From positions 164,968-228,967 of the forward strand of contig CAKPGC010000001.1 in NCBI GenBank assembly GCA_934154445.1: a stretch of DNA of 64,000 nucleotides. The letters are read 5' to 3'. A model generated the notes under the pieces. The model was not told the origin of the DNA, did no database searches, and was given only the letters and a program-made list of their open reading frames with translations. Numbering within the stretch: the stretch's first letter is position 1; every line of letters begins with the position of its first letter. Below are positions 18,215 through 25,943 of this stretch, one piece after another. The position numbers and the translations under genes were made by a program. The DNA is from an uncultured Clostridia bacterium. GTDB taxonomy: Bacteria > Bacillota > Clostridia > TANB77 > CAG-508.

Positions 18215-18652
18215 TTATTTTACCATTTCATCTTCAATACAACTTTTAATTAATGATGCACCTATATTATTTTGAATAATTCTTTGTATAAAAAACATTC
18301 TATCCATGCAAACAGATACTAATCTACCGTTTTTTTCATCTTTTTCTATCATTTGATCAATAATTTTTTCTACTCTTTTTGAAATAATATTGTTAACAAC
18401 TTGTTCATCCGGAGTTATTTTTGTTTCATAATCTTTTATTTTACATTCAATATTTTTTTCATTTATAGAAAAATCTCCTTGAAATAATAAAGATATTACT
18501 TCCCTTTTTTCATCAATCATTGTTAAATATTCTTTTAATTTTTCTTTACTTAATATATCTACACTTTCTTCTTTTATATTTAAATTTTTTTGGATCTGTT
18601 CTAATATTCTTTTATCAATTTCTTTTACATTTCTATTTTCATATTCTATCAT
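18215..18652 (-). CDS. Unknown protein downstream of the recombinase, 145 residues
   Basis: An acidic, mostly helical small protein (begins MIEYENRNVKEIDKRILEQ) with many lysines and glutamates and no recognised domain. It lies 71 bases downstream of the recombinase in the same direction inside element A. The position, last gene before the attachment site, makes a directionality factor or other recombinase partner conceivable, but nothing in the sequence shows this. GGAGGGATAT precedes ATG 18652. Confidence 0.7.
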   Translation of the reverse strand: MIEYENRNVKEIDKRILEQIQKNLNIKEESVDILSKEKLKEYLTMIDEKREVISLLFQGDFSINEKNIECKIKDYETKITPDEQVVNNIISKRVEKIIDQMIEKDEKNGRLVSVCMDRMFFIQRIIQNNIGASLIKSCIEDEMVK

Positions 18653-18723
18653 AATATCCCTCCACTTTTATATTATACACCTTTTTTCTGAATATTGTGT
18701 CGAAATTTGTAGTTTTTTATTTT

Positions 18724-20377
18724 TTATGTATTAAATTGGTTAATAAATTTAAAATAAATAGTTATCTTTTTATTCTCATGTACTTCTATGTAATCAATTA
18801 ACTCTGTTATAATATTTCTGTCCAATTCTGTTATATTTTTATGTGTTTTAAAATTCTCTACCCATTTGCTATTCTCATCTATAATTTCTTCATGTTTTTC
18901 TTTTTGTTTATCTATATTCATCATTACTTTTTTTATTCTATCTATATCCTGTTCGTATTTTTGTTTATACTCCAAATATTCTTCTTTGGTTATATATTTA
19001 TTTTTCCAATCTTCATATAAACATCGTTTTAGATTATTCAACCTTTCTATTTCTCTTTCTTTTGTTTGTCTTATATTTTCCATATTCTCATTTGCCAATT
19101 TTCTAGTGTTTGATTTGTTAATTTGCTCTAATATTTTTTCAGTGTCAACAAACAGTTCTATGTGTAATTTAATAGCTTCTAACACTGCTTTTTCTAATTT
19201 TTTCACTTTTATAGTATGCTTTGTGCATAACTTATTTGACTTTTTTCTATATGTGCCACATATATAATATTCATAAATAGTACCACTTTTATTTTTACAA
19301 TACTTTTTATGCATTGCCCTACCACAATCTCTACACTTTAACATTCCGGCCCACATACTTAATTTTCCACTGTTTTGTACCCTAGTATCAACTTTTCTCA
19401 TTACCTGCGCTTTTTCAAATAATTCTTTATCTATAATTGCCTCATGCATATTTTCTACGGTAATCCACTCATCTTCAGGTACTTGCACTACTTTGTGAAC
19501 TTTATAACTTTTTGCTTTTCTTTTACCTTGAGTTACATTTCCTATATAAATATCATTTTTTAATATGTTCCTAACAGTAGATGGACACCACGAATAATCC
19601 TCTTGTAATATTCTAGAATTATTATAGTTTTGTTTTAATTTTTTCTTTTTATAACCTGTTGGATTTAAAACTTCCATATCATTTAGTCTATGACATATAC
19701 TTAGGTTTCCTAATCCTTCATTTACTTTCCATTCAAAAATTTTTCTTACAATTTCGGCTGACTCTTTGTCTATGATTAATTTATGATTATCTTCTGGATT
19801 TTTTATATATCCATACGATGGAAAGGCTCCCACAAATTCTCCGTTTCTTTTTTCTTCCATTTAATGCGGACCTTATTTTTATTGATGTATCTCGTGCATA
19901 TTCATCATTTATCAAGTTTTTAAATGGTACTAATATTGTATTTGTGCTTGTAGGGTTTTTAAAACTATCTACACTATCATTAATAGCAATAAATCTAACG
20001 TTAAATAAAGGAAATATTTGCTCTATATAATTCCCCACTTCTATATAATTCCTTCCAAGTCTTGATAAATCTTTTACAAGAACACAGTTAATGTTTCCTT
20101 TTCTCATATCTTCTAATAGTCTTTGAAATCCAGGTCTATTAAAATCTGTTCCTGTATAGCCATCATCAACATAAGTATCATAGACAAATAAATCATCATA
20201 TTCTTCAATAAATTCGTTTAACAAAGTTTTTTGGCTTGTTATACTATTACTTTCTTGCTTGTCTTCTCCATTGTCACTATCTTCTTGTGAAAGTCTTATA
20301 TATATTGCTACTGACCATATTTTTGTTCCTTTTGTATTTGAATCTACTAAAGAATATTTTGATTTTCTGCCAGCCAT
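18724..20377 (-). CDS. Large serine recombinase with a CGG +1 frameshift site
   Basis: This site-specific integrase/excisionase probably moved element A. The N-terminal resolvase domain has IYIRLSQEDSD with the likely nucleophile serine, and the LVKDLSRLGRNYIEVG motif near residue 100. The recombinase domain (about 185-290), a zinc ribbon with CRDCGRAM and YYICGTY (about 330-380), and a C-terminal coiled coil follow. At codon 179 the frame breaks at CGG. Reading CGGA (19840-19843) as glycine gives NGRKKKGEFVGAFPSYGY and a 550-residue protein of normal size. An A6 run a few bases upstream is an alternative slip point that would give KRNGEFVG. GGGGGGAAGAAA precedes ATG 20377. Without recoding, the protein stops about 18 residues after the break and could not recombine. 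Confidence 0.88.
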
Positions 20378-20391
20378 TTTCTTCCCCCCTA

Positions 20392-20547
20392 TTATCTTCC
20401 AGCTTTATTCTTTTGTTTTAATATATTTAACATACATTCTTCTATAGTCTTATCATTGTCAGTATATTTTATTTCAACAATAATATCTTCAACTTTCATT
20501 TGATATGATTCTATATTTTTCTCTAAACATAAAGATTCATCTTTCAT
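20392..20547 (-). CDS. Small conserved protein upstream of the recombinase, 51 residues
   Basis: A short gene starting MKDESLCLEKNIESYQMKVE with an internal TDNDKTIEECMLNILKQK. It ends 14 bases before the recombinase start. Small genes with such TIEEC...LNILK sequences are often found just upstream of clostridial serine recombinases; their role is unclear. AGGTAATTAAGTT lies before the ATG. A decayed start of a similar gene (MKVEN) is fused to the recombinase relic in element B. Confidence 0.75.
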   Translation of the reverse strand: MKDESLCLEKNIESYQMKVEDIIVEIKYTDNDKTIEECMLNILKQKNKAGR

Positions 20548-20636
20548 AACTTAATTACCTCTTTTTTGCTTTGATATTTAAGTTTATTAATTATTTCAAA
20601 TTTTATTACTTTTTTATATTTATAAAATAAAAGGAA

Positions 20637-20660
20637 AAAAGGAGAGCTCTTGCTCTCCTT
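20637..20660 (-). terminator. Terminator of the element SSB-like gene
   Basis: AAGGAGAGC and GCTCTCCTT arms with a 4-base loop are followed on the minus strand by a T-rich run. It lies just after the stop of the gene at 20689. Confidence 0.85.
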
Positions 20661-20688
20661 CTCTGTTAGAAAATTTCTTTTACTTATT

Positions 20689-21408
20689 TTAGAATTTATG
20701 TATTGCCTTTATAGAGACTTCATAAATTTCTTTATATTCTCCCTCTTCTGAATCTTCGGAATATCTTTTAAAATATTCTCTACTTTGTACTCTACCAAGG
20801 ATTTTTACTCTGTCTCCAATCTCTAATTCGCTTGTCCACAGTGCAATTCTTCCCCATGCGATACATGGAATCCAATCTGATAAATTATAAGTTCTTTTAA
20901 TATCAGTACATAATTCCGTTATAAATTTTCCAAAAGGTGTCTGTCTAAATATTGGTGGTTTACAAATATACCCATCCAAGTAAATTAGATTTTCGCTTTT
21001 AGTAGTTTCATATTCTGCTGTATCATTATAGATGTTGATTTTTTTAACAAACATATATAATTTCACATGTCTACTTCCATCTCCATCTACTTTACCAAAA
21101 GCTCTAAATTCTCCAGATATCTCAGTCCACTTATCCTTAATAGATTTATTTATTAAATCCTTTCGAATCAATAACTCAGACACAATTACTGGTATATGGT
21201 CATCCACTCCACTTTTTCTTGTTACTTTGACTTTTGTCCGATAGAATTTTTCTCCAAATGTTTCATGGCTGAATTCAAGTTCTGTTTCCATTCTACCTTT
21301 AATAAACATTTTGTTAAATCTACCAAAGGGGTTGAAATTAGAGTATTTTTCCTCTTGTCTTGTTATGGCATTGTCCTCCCATATTGTTGCTAGTGTTTCC
21401 TCCTGCAT
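20689..21408 (-). CDS. SSB-like protein carried by element A
   Basis: A 239-residue protein built from two OB-fold-like halves, related to the chromosomal protein at 39856-40557. Shared features are FSHE..GE.FY in the first half and YICK.PI.RQTPFG, a W.P.IAWGR-like block and VGRVQSR-like GRVQSREY in the second. Such proteins bind single-stranded DNA and occur on integrative elements, where they may aid replication or recombination. Arg57 (21238-21240) is encoded by CGG and the frame continues normally, a counter-example to the host CGG shift. A shift there would end the protein about five codons later. Confidence 0.85.
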   Translation of the reverse strand: MQEETLATIWEDNAITRQEEKYSNFNPFGRFNKMFIKGRMETELEFSHETFGEKFYRTKVKVTRKSGVDDHIPVIVSELLIRKDLINKSIKDKWTEISGEFRAFGKVDGDGSRHVKLYMFVKKINIYNDTAEYETTKSENLIYLDGYICKPPIFRQTPFGKFITELCTDIKRTYNLSDWIPCIAWGRIALWTSELEIGDRVKILGRVQSREYFKRYSEDSEEGEYKEIYEVSIKAIHKF

Positions 21409-21628
21409 TGTATTTTCCTCCTGTTCAAGTTTTCTGCTTATAATACATTTAGTAAAAGAATTCTTCTAAATTGCCTACATAAAAAATTATGTTTTTGCTT
21501 TTAAATTAAGAAATAAATTCTTCATTTATATATATAAACAACATTTATATTATACCATTTTTCCAGGATTTTGTAAAGTTGGTTACTAAATACCTCACAC
21601 ACCTCCTTGGTGTATTTTGTCATTACAA
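21409..21628. other. AT-rich gap at the element A / element B boundary
   Basis: No gene is seen. It holds the SSB-like gene's leader (GGAGGAAAATAC before its start), AT-rich DNA, the middle attachment core at 21600-21613, and then the stop of the recombinase relic. Confidence 0.5.
21600..21613. other. Attachment-site core, middle copy between elements A and B
   Basis: The same 14-bp core with element DNA on both sides: CTCACA on the left (like the CCACA left of the right copy) and ATTTTGTCATTAC on the right (like ATTTTATTACC right of the left copy). Confidence 0.9.
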
Positions 21629-22031
21629 TTATGTCTCTTTTACTTTTTCAAAGATACTTGCTTTATTTTCTTCATCTATGTATTCTATAATTTTGTTCAA
21701 TTCATTCATAAATTTAAAATTAATAGTTATTTTTTTATTTTCATGTACTTCTATGTAATCAATTAACTCTGTTATATTTTTATGTTTTTTAAAGTTTTCT
21801 ATCCATAGACTATTTCCATTTATAATTTCTTCTTGTTTTTCTTTTTGTTTATCTAAATTAATAATGATCTCTTTTATTTTATCTATATCTTGTTCATATT
21901 TTTGCTTGTAATTTAAGTATTTTTCTTTAGTTATATAGTCATTTTTCCAATCTTCATATAAACATCCTTTAAAATTATTTATCTTTTCTATCTTTTTTCT
22001 TTTGCTTGTTTTATATTTTCAACTTTCATAT
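21629..22031 (-). pseudogene. Relic of a second serine recombinase (C-terminal coiled coil only)
   Basis: The minus strand encodes about 130 residues closely matching the end of the element A recombinase: CLYEDWKN, YEQDID, DKQKEK, then ITELIDYIEVHENKKITI. It lacks the catalytic, DNA-binding and zinc-ribbon parts and misses about eight residues present in the intact copy. Its upstream edge runs into what looks like the start of the small MKVE-type gene, so one deletion probably removed most of the recombinase. Element B could therefore not move by itself, though the element A enzyme might act on its ends. Confidence 0.85.
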
Positions 22032-22160
22032 GACAATTACCTCTTCTTAATATTGATATTTAAATTTATTCGTAATAAAAAAATTTTATTACTTTTTTCT
22101 CTCTACTAAGTAAATGTTCCTTGAAACTCAAAAATCGGAAATTTCATAAAAGATTTTGCA

Positions 22161-22208
22161 AAAAAATAACTAGATAATTAGTTTTTTACTAATTTCTAGT
22201 TATTTTTA
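22161..22208. terminator. Long hairpin between the recombinase relic and the peptide gene
   Basis: AAAAAATAACTAGA and TCTAGTTATTTTT arms enclose an inner ATTAGT/ACTAAT pair, with T or A runs at both ends. It would stop transcription leaving the six-cysteine peptide gene. The rest of 22032-22342 is AT-rich with no gene seen. Confidence 0.75.
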
Positions 22209-22342
22209 TTACTTGTATATCTTATTATTTAAAATAAACACTCTTACACAAATTTATGAACATTTTAATAAATTTATTCAAAAGAGGTGATTATTTCTAA
22301 CCACCTCCCAGTTCGACATCAGTTGATGTCATAGTCGAGGAA

Positions 22343-22516
22343 TTAGTCCGCTGTTTTGTAGGTTTCCTTAACGGAAGTTACATCAGCATTCTGATCCTGA
22401 CAACCTTTGCAGTTTACTCCACCGCCCTGACATAAGCTCGCACATCTACATGTGCTCGCAAAAGACATAGGCTTAACCATAGAGTCTGCAACCTTTTTGG
22501 TGTCAACACACTTCAT
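22343..22516 (-). CDS. Six-cysteine peptide, candidate RiPP precursor
   Basis: A 57-residue peptide with cysteines at positions 3, 23, 25, 29, 36 and 39. Five fall in a compact core (TCRCASLCQGGGVNCKGC) after a leader-like N-terminus, and a short charged tail follows. AAAGGAGGT lies 8 bases before ATG 22516. It is transcribed away from the radical SAM/SPASM gene at 22855, the usual partner of thioether-forming (ranthipeptide/SCIFF-like) precursors. The pattern is not the standard SCIFF sequence, so the product may belong to a different group. That the peptide is modified is inferred from the neighbour. Confidence 0.85.
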   Translation of the reverse strand: MKCVDTKKVADSMVKPMSFASTCRCASLCQGGGVNCKGCQDQNADVTSVKETYKTAD

Positions 22517-22854
22517 AACCTTTACCTCCTTTTGATGAAAAAATATAATGTTAAGGTTATATATTAACTTAGGAAAAACCTAAGATAACCTTCTCAAATT
22601 TGAGAAATGTTGACAAGCATATTATTTGCTTAGTGATTATCATTCTATCATATTTTCCAAATTATGTCAAGTACTGTATTGTGGTTTTTATAAAAAACTC
22701 TAAAAACACTATAATAAAAATCAAGATATAATCAAAAAACAAATTTTCTTGACAAATTATGTAAATTGCATTATAATATATATACATCTTTGTAGAAAAC
22801 GAGATATTATAAACCAGTGTAAAAAATAACTATAACATCCAGGAGGTACACATT
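22517..22854. promoter_or_regulatory. Divergent control region of the peptide and maturase genes
   Basis: This 338-base gap holds two palindromes: CTTAGG-AAAAA-CCTAAG (22568-22584) and the perfect 16-bp TTCTCAAATTTGAGAA (22591-22606). Both lie upstream of the peptide gene and are likely operator candidates. No gene is seen. The maturase promoter lies at 22749-22777. Confidence 0.6.
22749..22777 (+). promoter_or_regulatory. Promoter of the radical SAM maturase gene
   Basis: TTGACA (22749-22754) and TATAAT (22772-22777), both perfect consensus, are 17 bases apart. The leader is about 70 bases and ends in CCAGGAGGTACACATT before the ATG. Confidence 0.92.
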
Positions 22855-24171
22855 ATGAAACTTTCAAAATTTTTTACAGTTGTTCAGATTGAGGATGATG
22901 TTTTTGCTGTCTATAATCGTATTGTTATGGATATAGTATTTGTAACAAGAGAAGAATTGACTAAGATTCAGAATCTTCATTTTGAAACCAAGCTACTCAA
23001 AAGCAAAGGAATCTATGTAGAAAATGATTCTACAGACGAATTAGCTTATGAAAGACTGAAGGAACAGTACTTTAAAGAAAGTACAAACTTGCATATTATG
23101 TATTTGATTTTAACAACAAGTTGTAACCTTGCATGTAAATATTGTTATATAGAAAACAATGTTTGCAATAACAAAATTGAGCATAATATGTCAGAGGCAA
23201 CAGCACACCTTGCAATTGAAAGATATATTAAGCATTTAAAAAATGTTGGTTTGAAAGAGGCTGAAATCATTCTTTATGGTGGTGAGCCACTTACAAATTG
23301 GAGTTGTGTCAAAGAAATTGCAAAGTATACAAAAAAAATGACTGAGAATACTGGAATCAATGTAGTTGTTTCTATGGTTACTAATGGAACATTACTTGAC
23401 GAGGAAAAAGCAAACTTTATTGCTGAATATGGCATAAAAGTTGGAATTTCTATTGATGGTCCAAAGGAGATTAATGACGAAAATAGAATCTATCGTGCTT
23501 CAGATAAAAGTGTTTATGATAGAGTCTTATATACAGTTAATCTTCTTAATTCAAAAGGAATTGATTTTGGTTTTTCGATTACACTTTCAGATACATTTAT
23601 AAAAAATAAGGAAGATGTAATTGAATGGCTGAAAAATATGAAGGTAAATGGAATTGCATATAACCTTTATCATTTTTCTACCGATGATGGCTGTTGGAAA
23701 AAAACATATGAAAATCAGAGCGATTTTTTGATTGAATCCTTTGAAAAATTATATGTTGCAAAAGGTCTTGTTGAAGATCGTCAGTTCAGAAAGTTGGAAA
23801 GCTTTAAAGATTTAAAATTTAAGTTTTCTGATTGCGCGTCCGTCGGATGCAACCAGATAACAGTAAGACCAGATGGAATTTTAAGCATTTGCCATTGCTA
23901 TTCTAAAACAGATAAATATGTAATTGGCAATATCTATGATATGACATTTGATGAAGCTATTAAAAGCCAAGAAGCAACTTTTTGGAAGTACCGATCTCCT
24001 ATTTTTAATGAAGAATGTCTTCAGTGTGAAGGAATTTTCATTTGTGGAGGAGGATGTCCTGCCCAAGGAGAAGCTTTATTTGGAAGCAGAAACGAAATTG
24101 ATAAACCATTCTGCATTCATACGAAAAAAAGCTTGGTATGGTTATTAAAAAAGCTTTACGAGAATTCGTAA
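22855..24171 (+). CDS. Radical SAM/SPASM peptide maturase
   Basis: A 438-residue radical SAM enzyme. It has an N-terminal peptide-binding-like region (about 1-80), the SAM cluster motif CNLACKYC near residue 96, the GGEPL motif near 141, and a C-terminal SPASM domain with cysteines in SVGCNQ, SICHCY, ECLQCEGIFICGGGCPAQ and FCIHTK that would hold two further clusters. Enzymes of this build install thioether bonds on cysteine-rich peptides, and a six-cysteine peptide is encoded divergently. Codon use is richer in GC than the host genes, in keeping with a mobile origin. The chemistry is inferred from family and neighbour. Confidence 0.92.
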   Translation: MKLSKFFTVVQIEDDVFAVYNRIVMDIVFVTREELTKIQNLHFETKLLKSKGIYVENDSTDELAYERLKEQYFKESTNLHIMYLILTTSCNLACKYCYIENNVCNNKIEHNMSEATAHLAIERYIKHLKNVGLKEAEIILYGGEPLTNWSCVKEIAKYTKKMTENTGINVVVSMVTNGTLLDEEKANFIAEYGIKVGISIDGPKEINDENRIYRASDKSVYDRVLYTVNLLNSKGIDFGFSITLSDTFIKNKEDVIEWLKNMKVNGIAYNLYHFSTDDGCWKKTYENQSDFLIESFEKLYVAKGLVEDRQFRKLESFKDLKFKFSDCASVGCNQITVRPDGILSICHCYSKTDKYVIGNIYDMTFDEAIKSQEATFWKYRSPIFNEECLQCEGIFICGGGCPAQGEALFGSRNEIDKPFCIHTKKSLVWLLKKLYENS

Positions 24172-24193
24172 CTTTTTACAAGTATCTACAAGA

Positions 24194-24223
24194 AATAAGG
24201 AAGTCTTTATAGACTTCCTTATT
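24194..24223. terminator. Bidirectional terminator between the maturase and acetyltransferase genes
   Basis: AATAAGGAAGTCT and AGACTTCCTTATT arms with a 4-base loop. The right arm includes the stop codon of the convergent acetyltransferase gene. Confidence 0.85.
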
Positions 24224-24677
24224 CCATTTTTAATTTCATAGTATATTTTTTTATCTCAAAACCATGCTTTTTATATAAATTACAAGCATCTACATTTTCC
24301 GAACATACAGTAAGTTCAAGATTATCAATTTTTTGTTTAATACACCACTCTTTAAAATTATTTATTAATAAATTTGCTACTCCTTTTTTTCTATGATTTC
24401 TGGAAATATATAATGCATCTAATATAGCTTTTCTATCTATATATACTAATGTATCAACTATATATCCAAAAAGGAAAGCTACAATTTCATTATTTAGCGT
24501 AGCAACTAACAAAATAGAATTATTTTGTCTATTTTGATAATAATTATTTACAACATAATTTTCATTTATATTTTCATCATATTGTTTTTCATCTATTATT
24601 AATTTATTTAATAATTTATTGGCATAGTCTATTTCTTCTTCTTTAATTTCTCTTATTATATAATCTGTATTTTTCAT
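24219..24677 (-). CDS. GNAT-family N-acetyltransferase
   Basis: A 152-residue acetyl-CoA-dependent acetyltransferase with the fold's core pattern: a VAFLFGYIV strand, ALYISRNHRKKGVANLLIN containing the CoA-loop signature, and LTVCSENVDACNLYKKHGF near the end. Substrate unknown. As cargo of element B beside a peptide gene it could modify the peptide or give self-protection, but it could equally be unrelated cargo. A GAGGTAAAATTAA site precedes the ATG. Confidence 0.88.
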   Translation of the reverse strand: MKNTDYIIREIKEEEIDYANKLLNKLIIDEKQYDENINENYVVNNYYQNRQNNSILLVATLNNEIVAFLFGYIVDTLVYIDRKAILDALYISRNHRKKGVANLLINNFKEWCIKQKIDNLELTVCSENVDACNLYKKHGFEIKKYTMKLKME

Positions 24678-24732
24678 TTAATTTTACCTCCAAATGTATT
24701 TTAGCATTTATTACTAATATGGTCAAGAAAAA

Positions 24733-24760
24733 ACTAGAACATACAATTGTACATTCTAGT
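24733..24760 (-). terminator. Terminator of the HExxH-protein gene
   Basis: On the minus strand, ACTAGAA and TTCTAGT arms enclose a partly self-complementary loop and are followed by six T residues, a few bases after the stop at 24768. Confidence 0.85.
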
Positions 24761-24767
24761 CTTTTCT

Positions 24768-25535
24768 TTATATGCGGTTTAATATTAATTCTTTATGAGA
24801 AGAAAGAAATGATAAACTCTTTTGTAGCTTCACTTCAAAAGAAAGTTGCTGATTGTATATATTTCTTATACAGTCAATTAGATTAACACCGTTAATTTTA
24901 ATTTGATAGAATTCATCATAAGCTTTAATTGTACTATGAGTTTTGCCTTCAAACAAATTATTTTTTAAAATAATATCGATAAGCAATTCGCTTAAAATCC
25001 ATTCTAGATTTGGATATTCAAATTTATCAAAAGAATAATTTGGATTTATTTCTAATAATTTTTGAAAGAAAACAAAGTGACAGCTCTCATGCAATAAAAC
25101 TTCTAAAAAATTTTGAATATAAGATGGAATATAAAATGAGTTATTTCTAATCCATCTAGGACAAAACGCGACATTTCCGACCTTTACCGTAATACACGTG
25201 TTTTTCCAATAAGTTTCAAACTTTCTAGCGATTATAACCAGTAAATCAATGATATCAAAAGTTACCATATTTTTAAAATCATTAATTTTATCTTTAACAC
25301 TTGGTAAGTTCATTTCAAAATCCTTTTTTAAACATTTATAGCAAAAATTATAAATATCAGTATAAGTAGAATCTCTGCTAAATTTGTTTAGCAATTCAGG
25401 ATATTTATCAAATAATGCTATATTAATTAGCGAGTGATTACACATGGAAGTGTATAAAAAGTCAGAAAGTAATTCTATTTCTTCTTCATACCGCATAAAT
25501 TGAAATACAATAGTAGGGTGTTGCATTTTACTCAT
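24768..25535 (-). CDS. Unknown protein with an HExxH metal-binding motif
   Basis: A 255-residue protein, mostly helical, with LLHESCHF placing His149, Glu150 and His153 in a classic zinc-peptidase pattern, and Glu183 in LSELLID as a possible third ligand. No signal peptide or membrane segment is evident, so it would act in the cytoplasm. In element B, near a candidate RiPP precursor and maturase, a leader-peptide protease role is possible but unproven. Arg15 (25491-25493) is a CGG codon with a continuous frame. A +1 shift there would stop translation after five more codons, so in a strictly CGG-shifting host this gene would be silent. Confidence 0.75.
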   Translation of the reverse strand: MSKMQHPTIVFQFMRYEEEIELLSDFLYTSMCNHSLINIALFDKYPELLNKFSRDSTYTDIYNFCYKCLKKDFEMNLPSVKDKINDFKNMVTFDIIDLLVIIARKFETYWKNTCITVKVGNVAFCPRWIRNNSFYIPSYIQNFLEVLLHESCHFVFFQKLLEINPNYSFDKFEYPNLEWILSELLIDIILKNNLFEGKTHSTIKAYDEFYQIKINGVNLIDCIRNIYNQQLSFEVKLQKSLSFLSSHKELILNRI

Positions 25536-25943
25536 ATTGATATACCTTTACCTTTCTAAATTTTGTAACTTAATTGTACTAAATTTTTATCCAAAAGTCA
25601 AGTTTATGTAAATCTGTTTTATAATATTAACTTTATAAAATAAAAATTAGTTTTCTTATACATATATCTTTTATATAGTGTAAGAATAGTTTTCTAACAT
25701 ACACCCTTAAAACGCTTAAGTGTCACCTCTCTTAATTCTCCAGTCATTCAAAAGCACCTAATTTTTGTTCAATATTTTCTACTTATATCTCTCTGTATTA
25801 TTTTCTATATGTATTTATGAGCTTTGAGCATATTGTTTAAATCATTAATTCATCTAATATCTTGTCATCCTCATATAACCTAACCAAATAGACAGTAATC
25901 TTAGAATTGTTCTTTTATTTGATTTGATTATTTTATTTTCTGC
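25536..25943. other. AT-rich stretch near the right end of element B
   Basis: No complete gene is seen. One minus-strand stretch near 25850-25920 reads KITVYLVRLYEDDKILDELM before a stop, with no start codon or ribosome site. It vaguely resembles the small proteins found upstream of serine recombinases and may be decayed remains. Confidence 0.35.

Noticed and set aside
19840..19862. A6 slippage (or an AAAAAAG -1 slip site) as the cause of the recombinase break
   Set aside because: The -1 motif would give the wrong frame. Loss of one A would work, but the other six breaks have no such run and all share CGG, so one CGG-based explanation is simpler. Kept as an alternative.
22568..22640. Fur-type iron box upstream of the peptide gene
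   Set aside because: TGATTATCATTC gives only a partial match; the perfect TTCTCAAATTTGAGAA palindrome is the better operator candidate.
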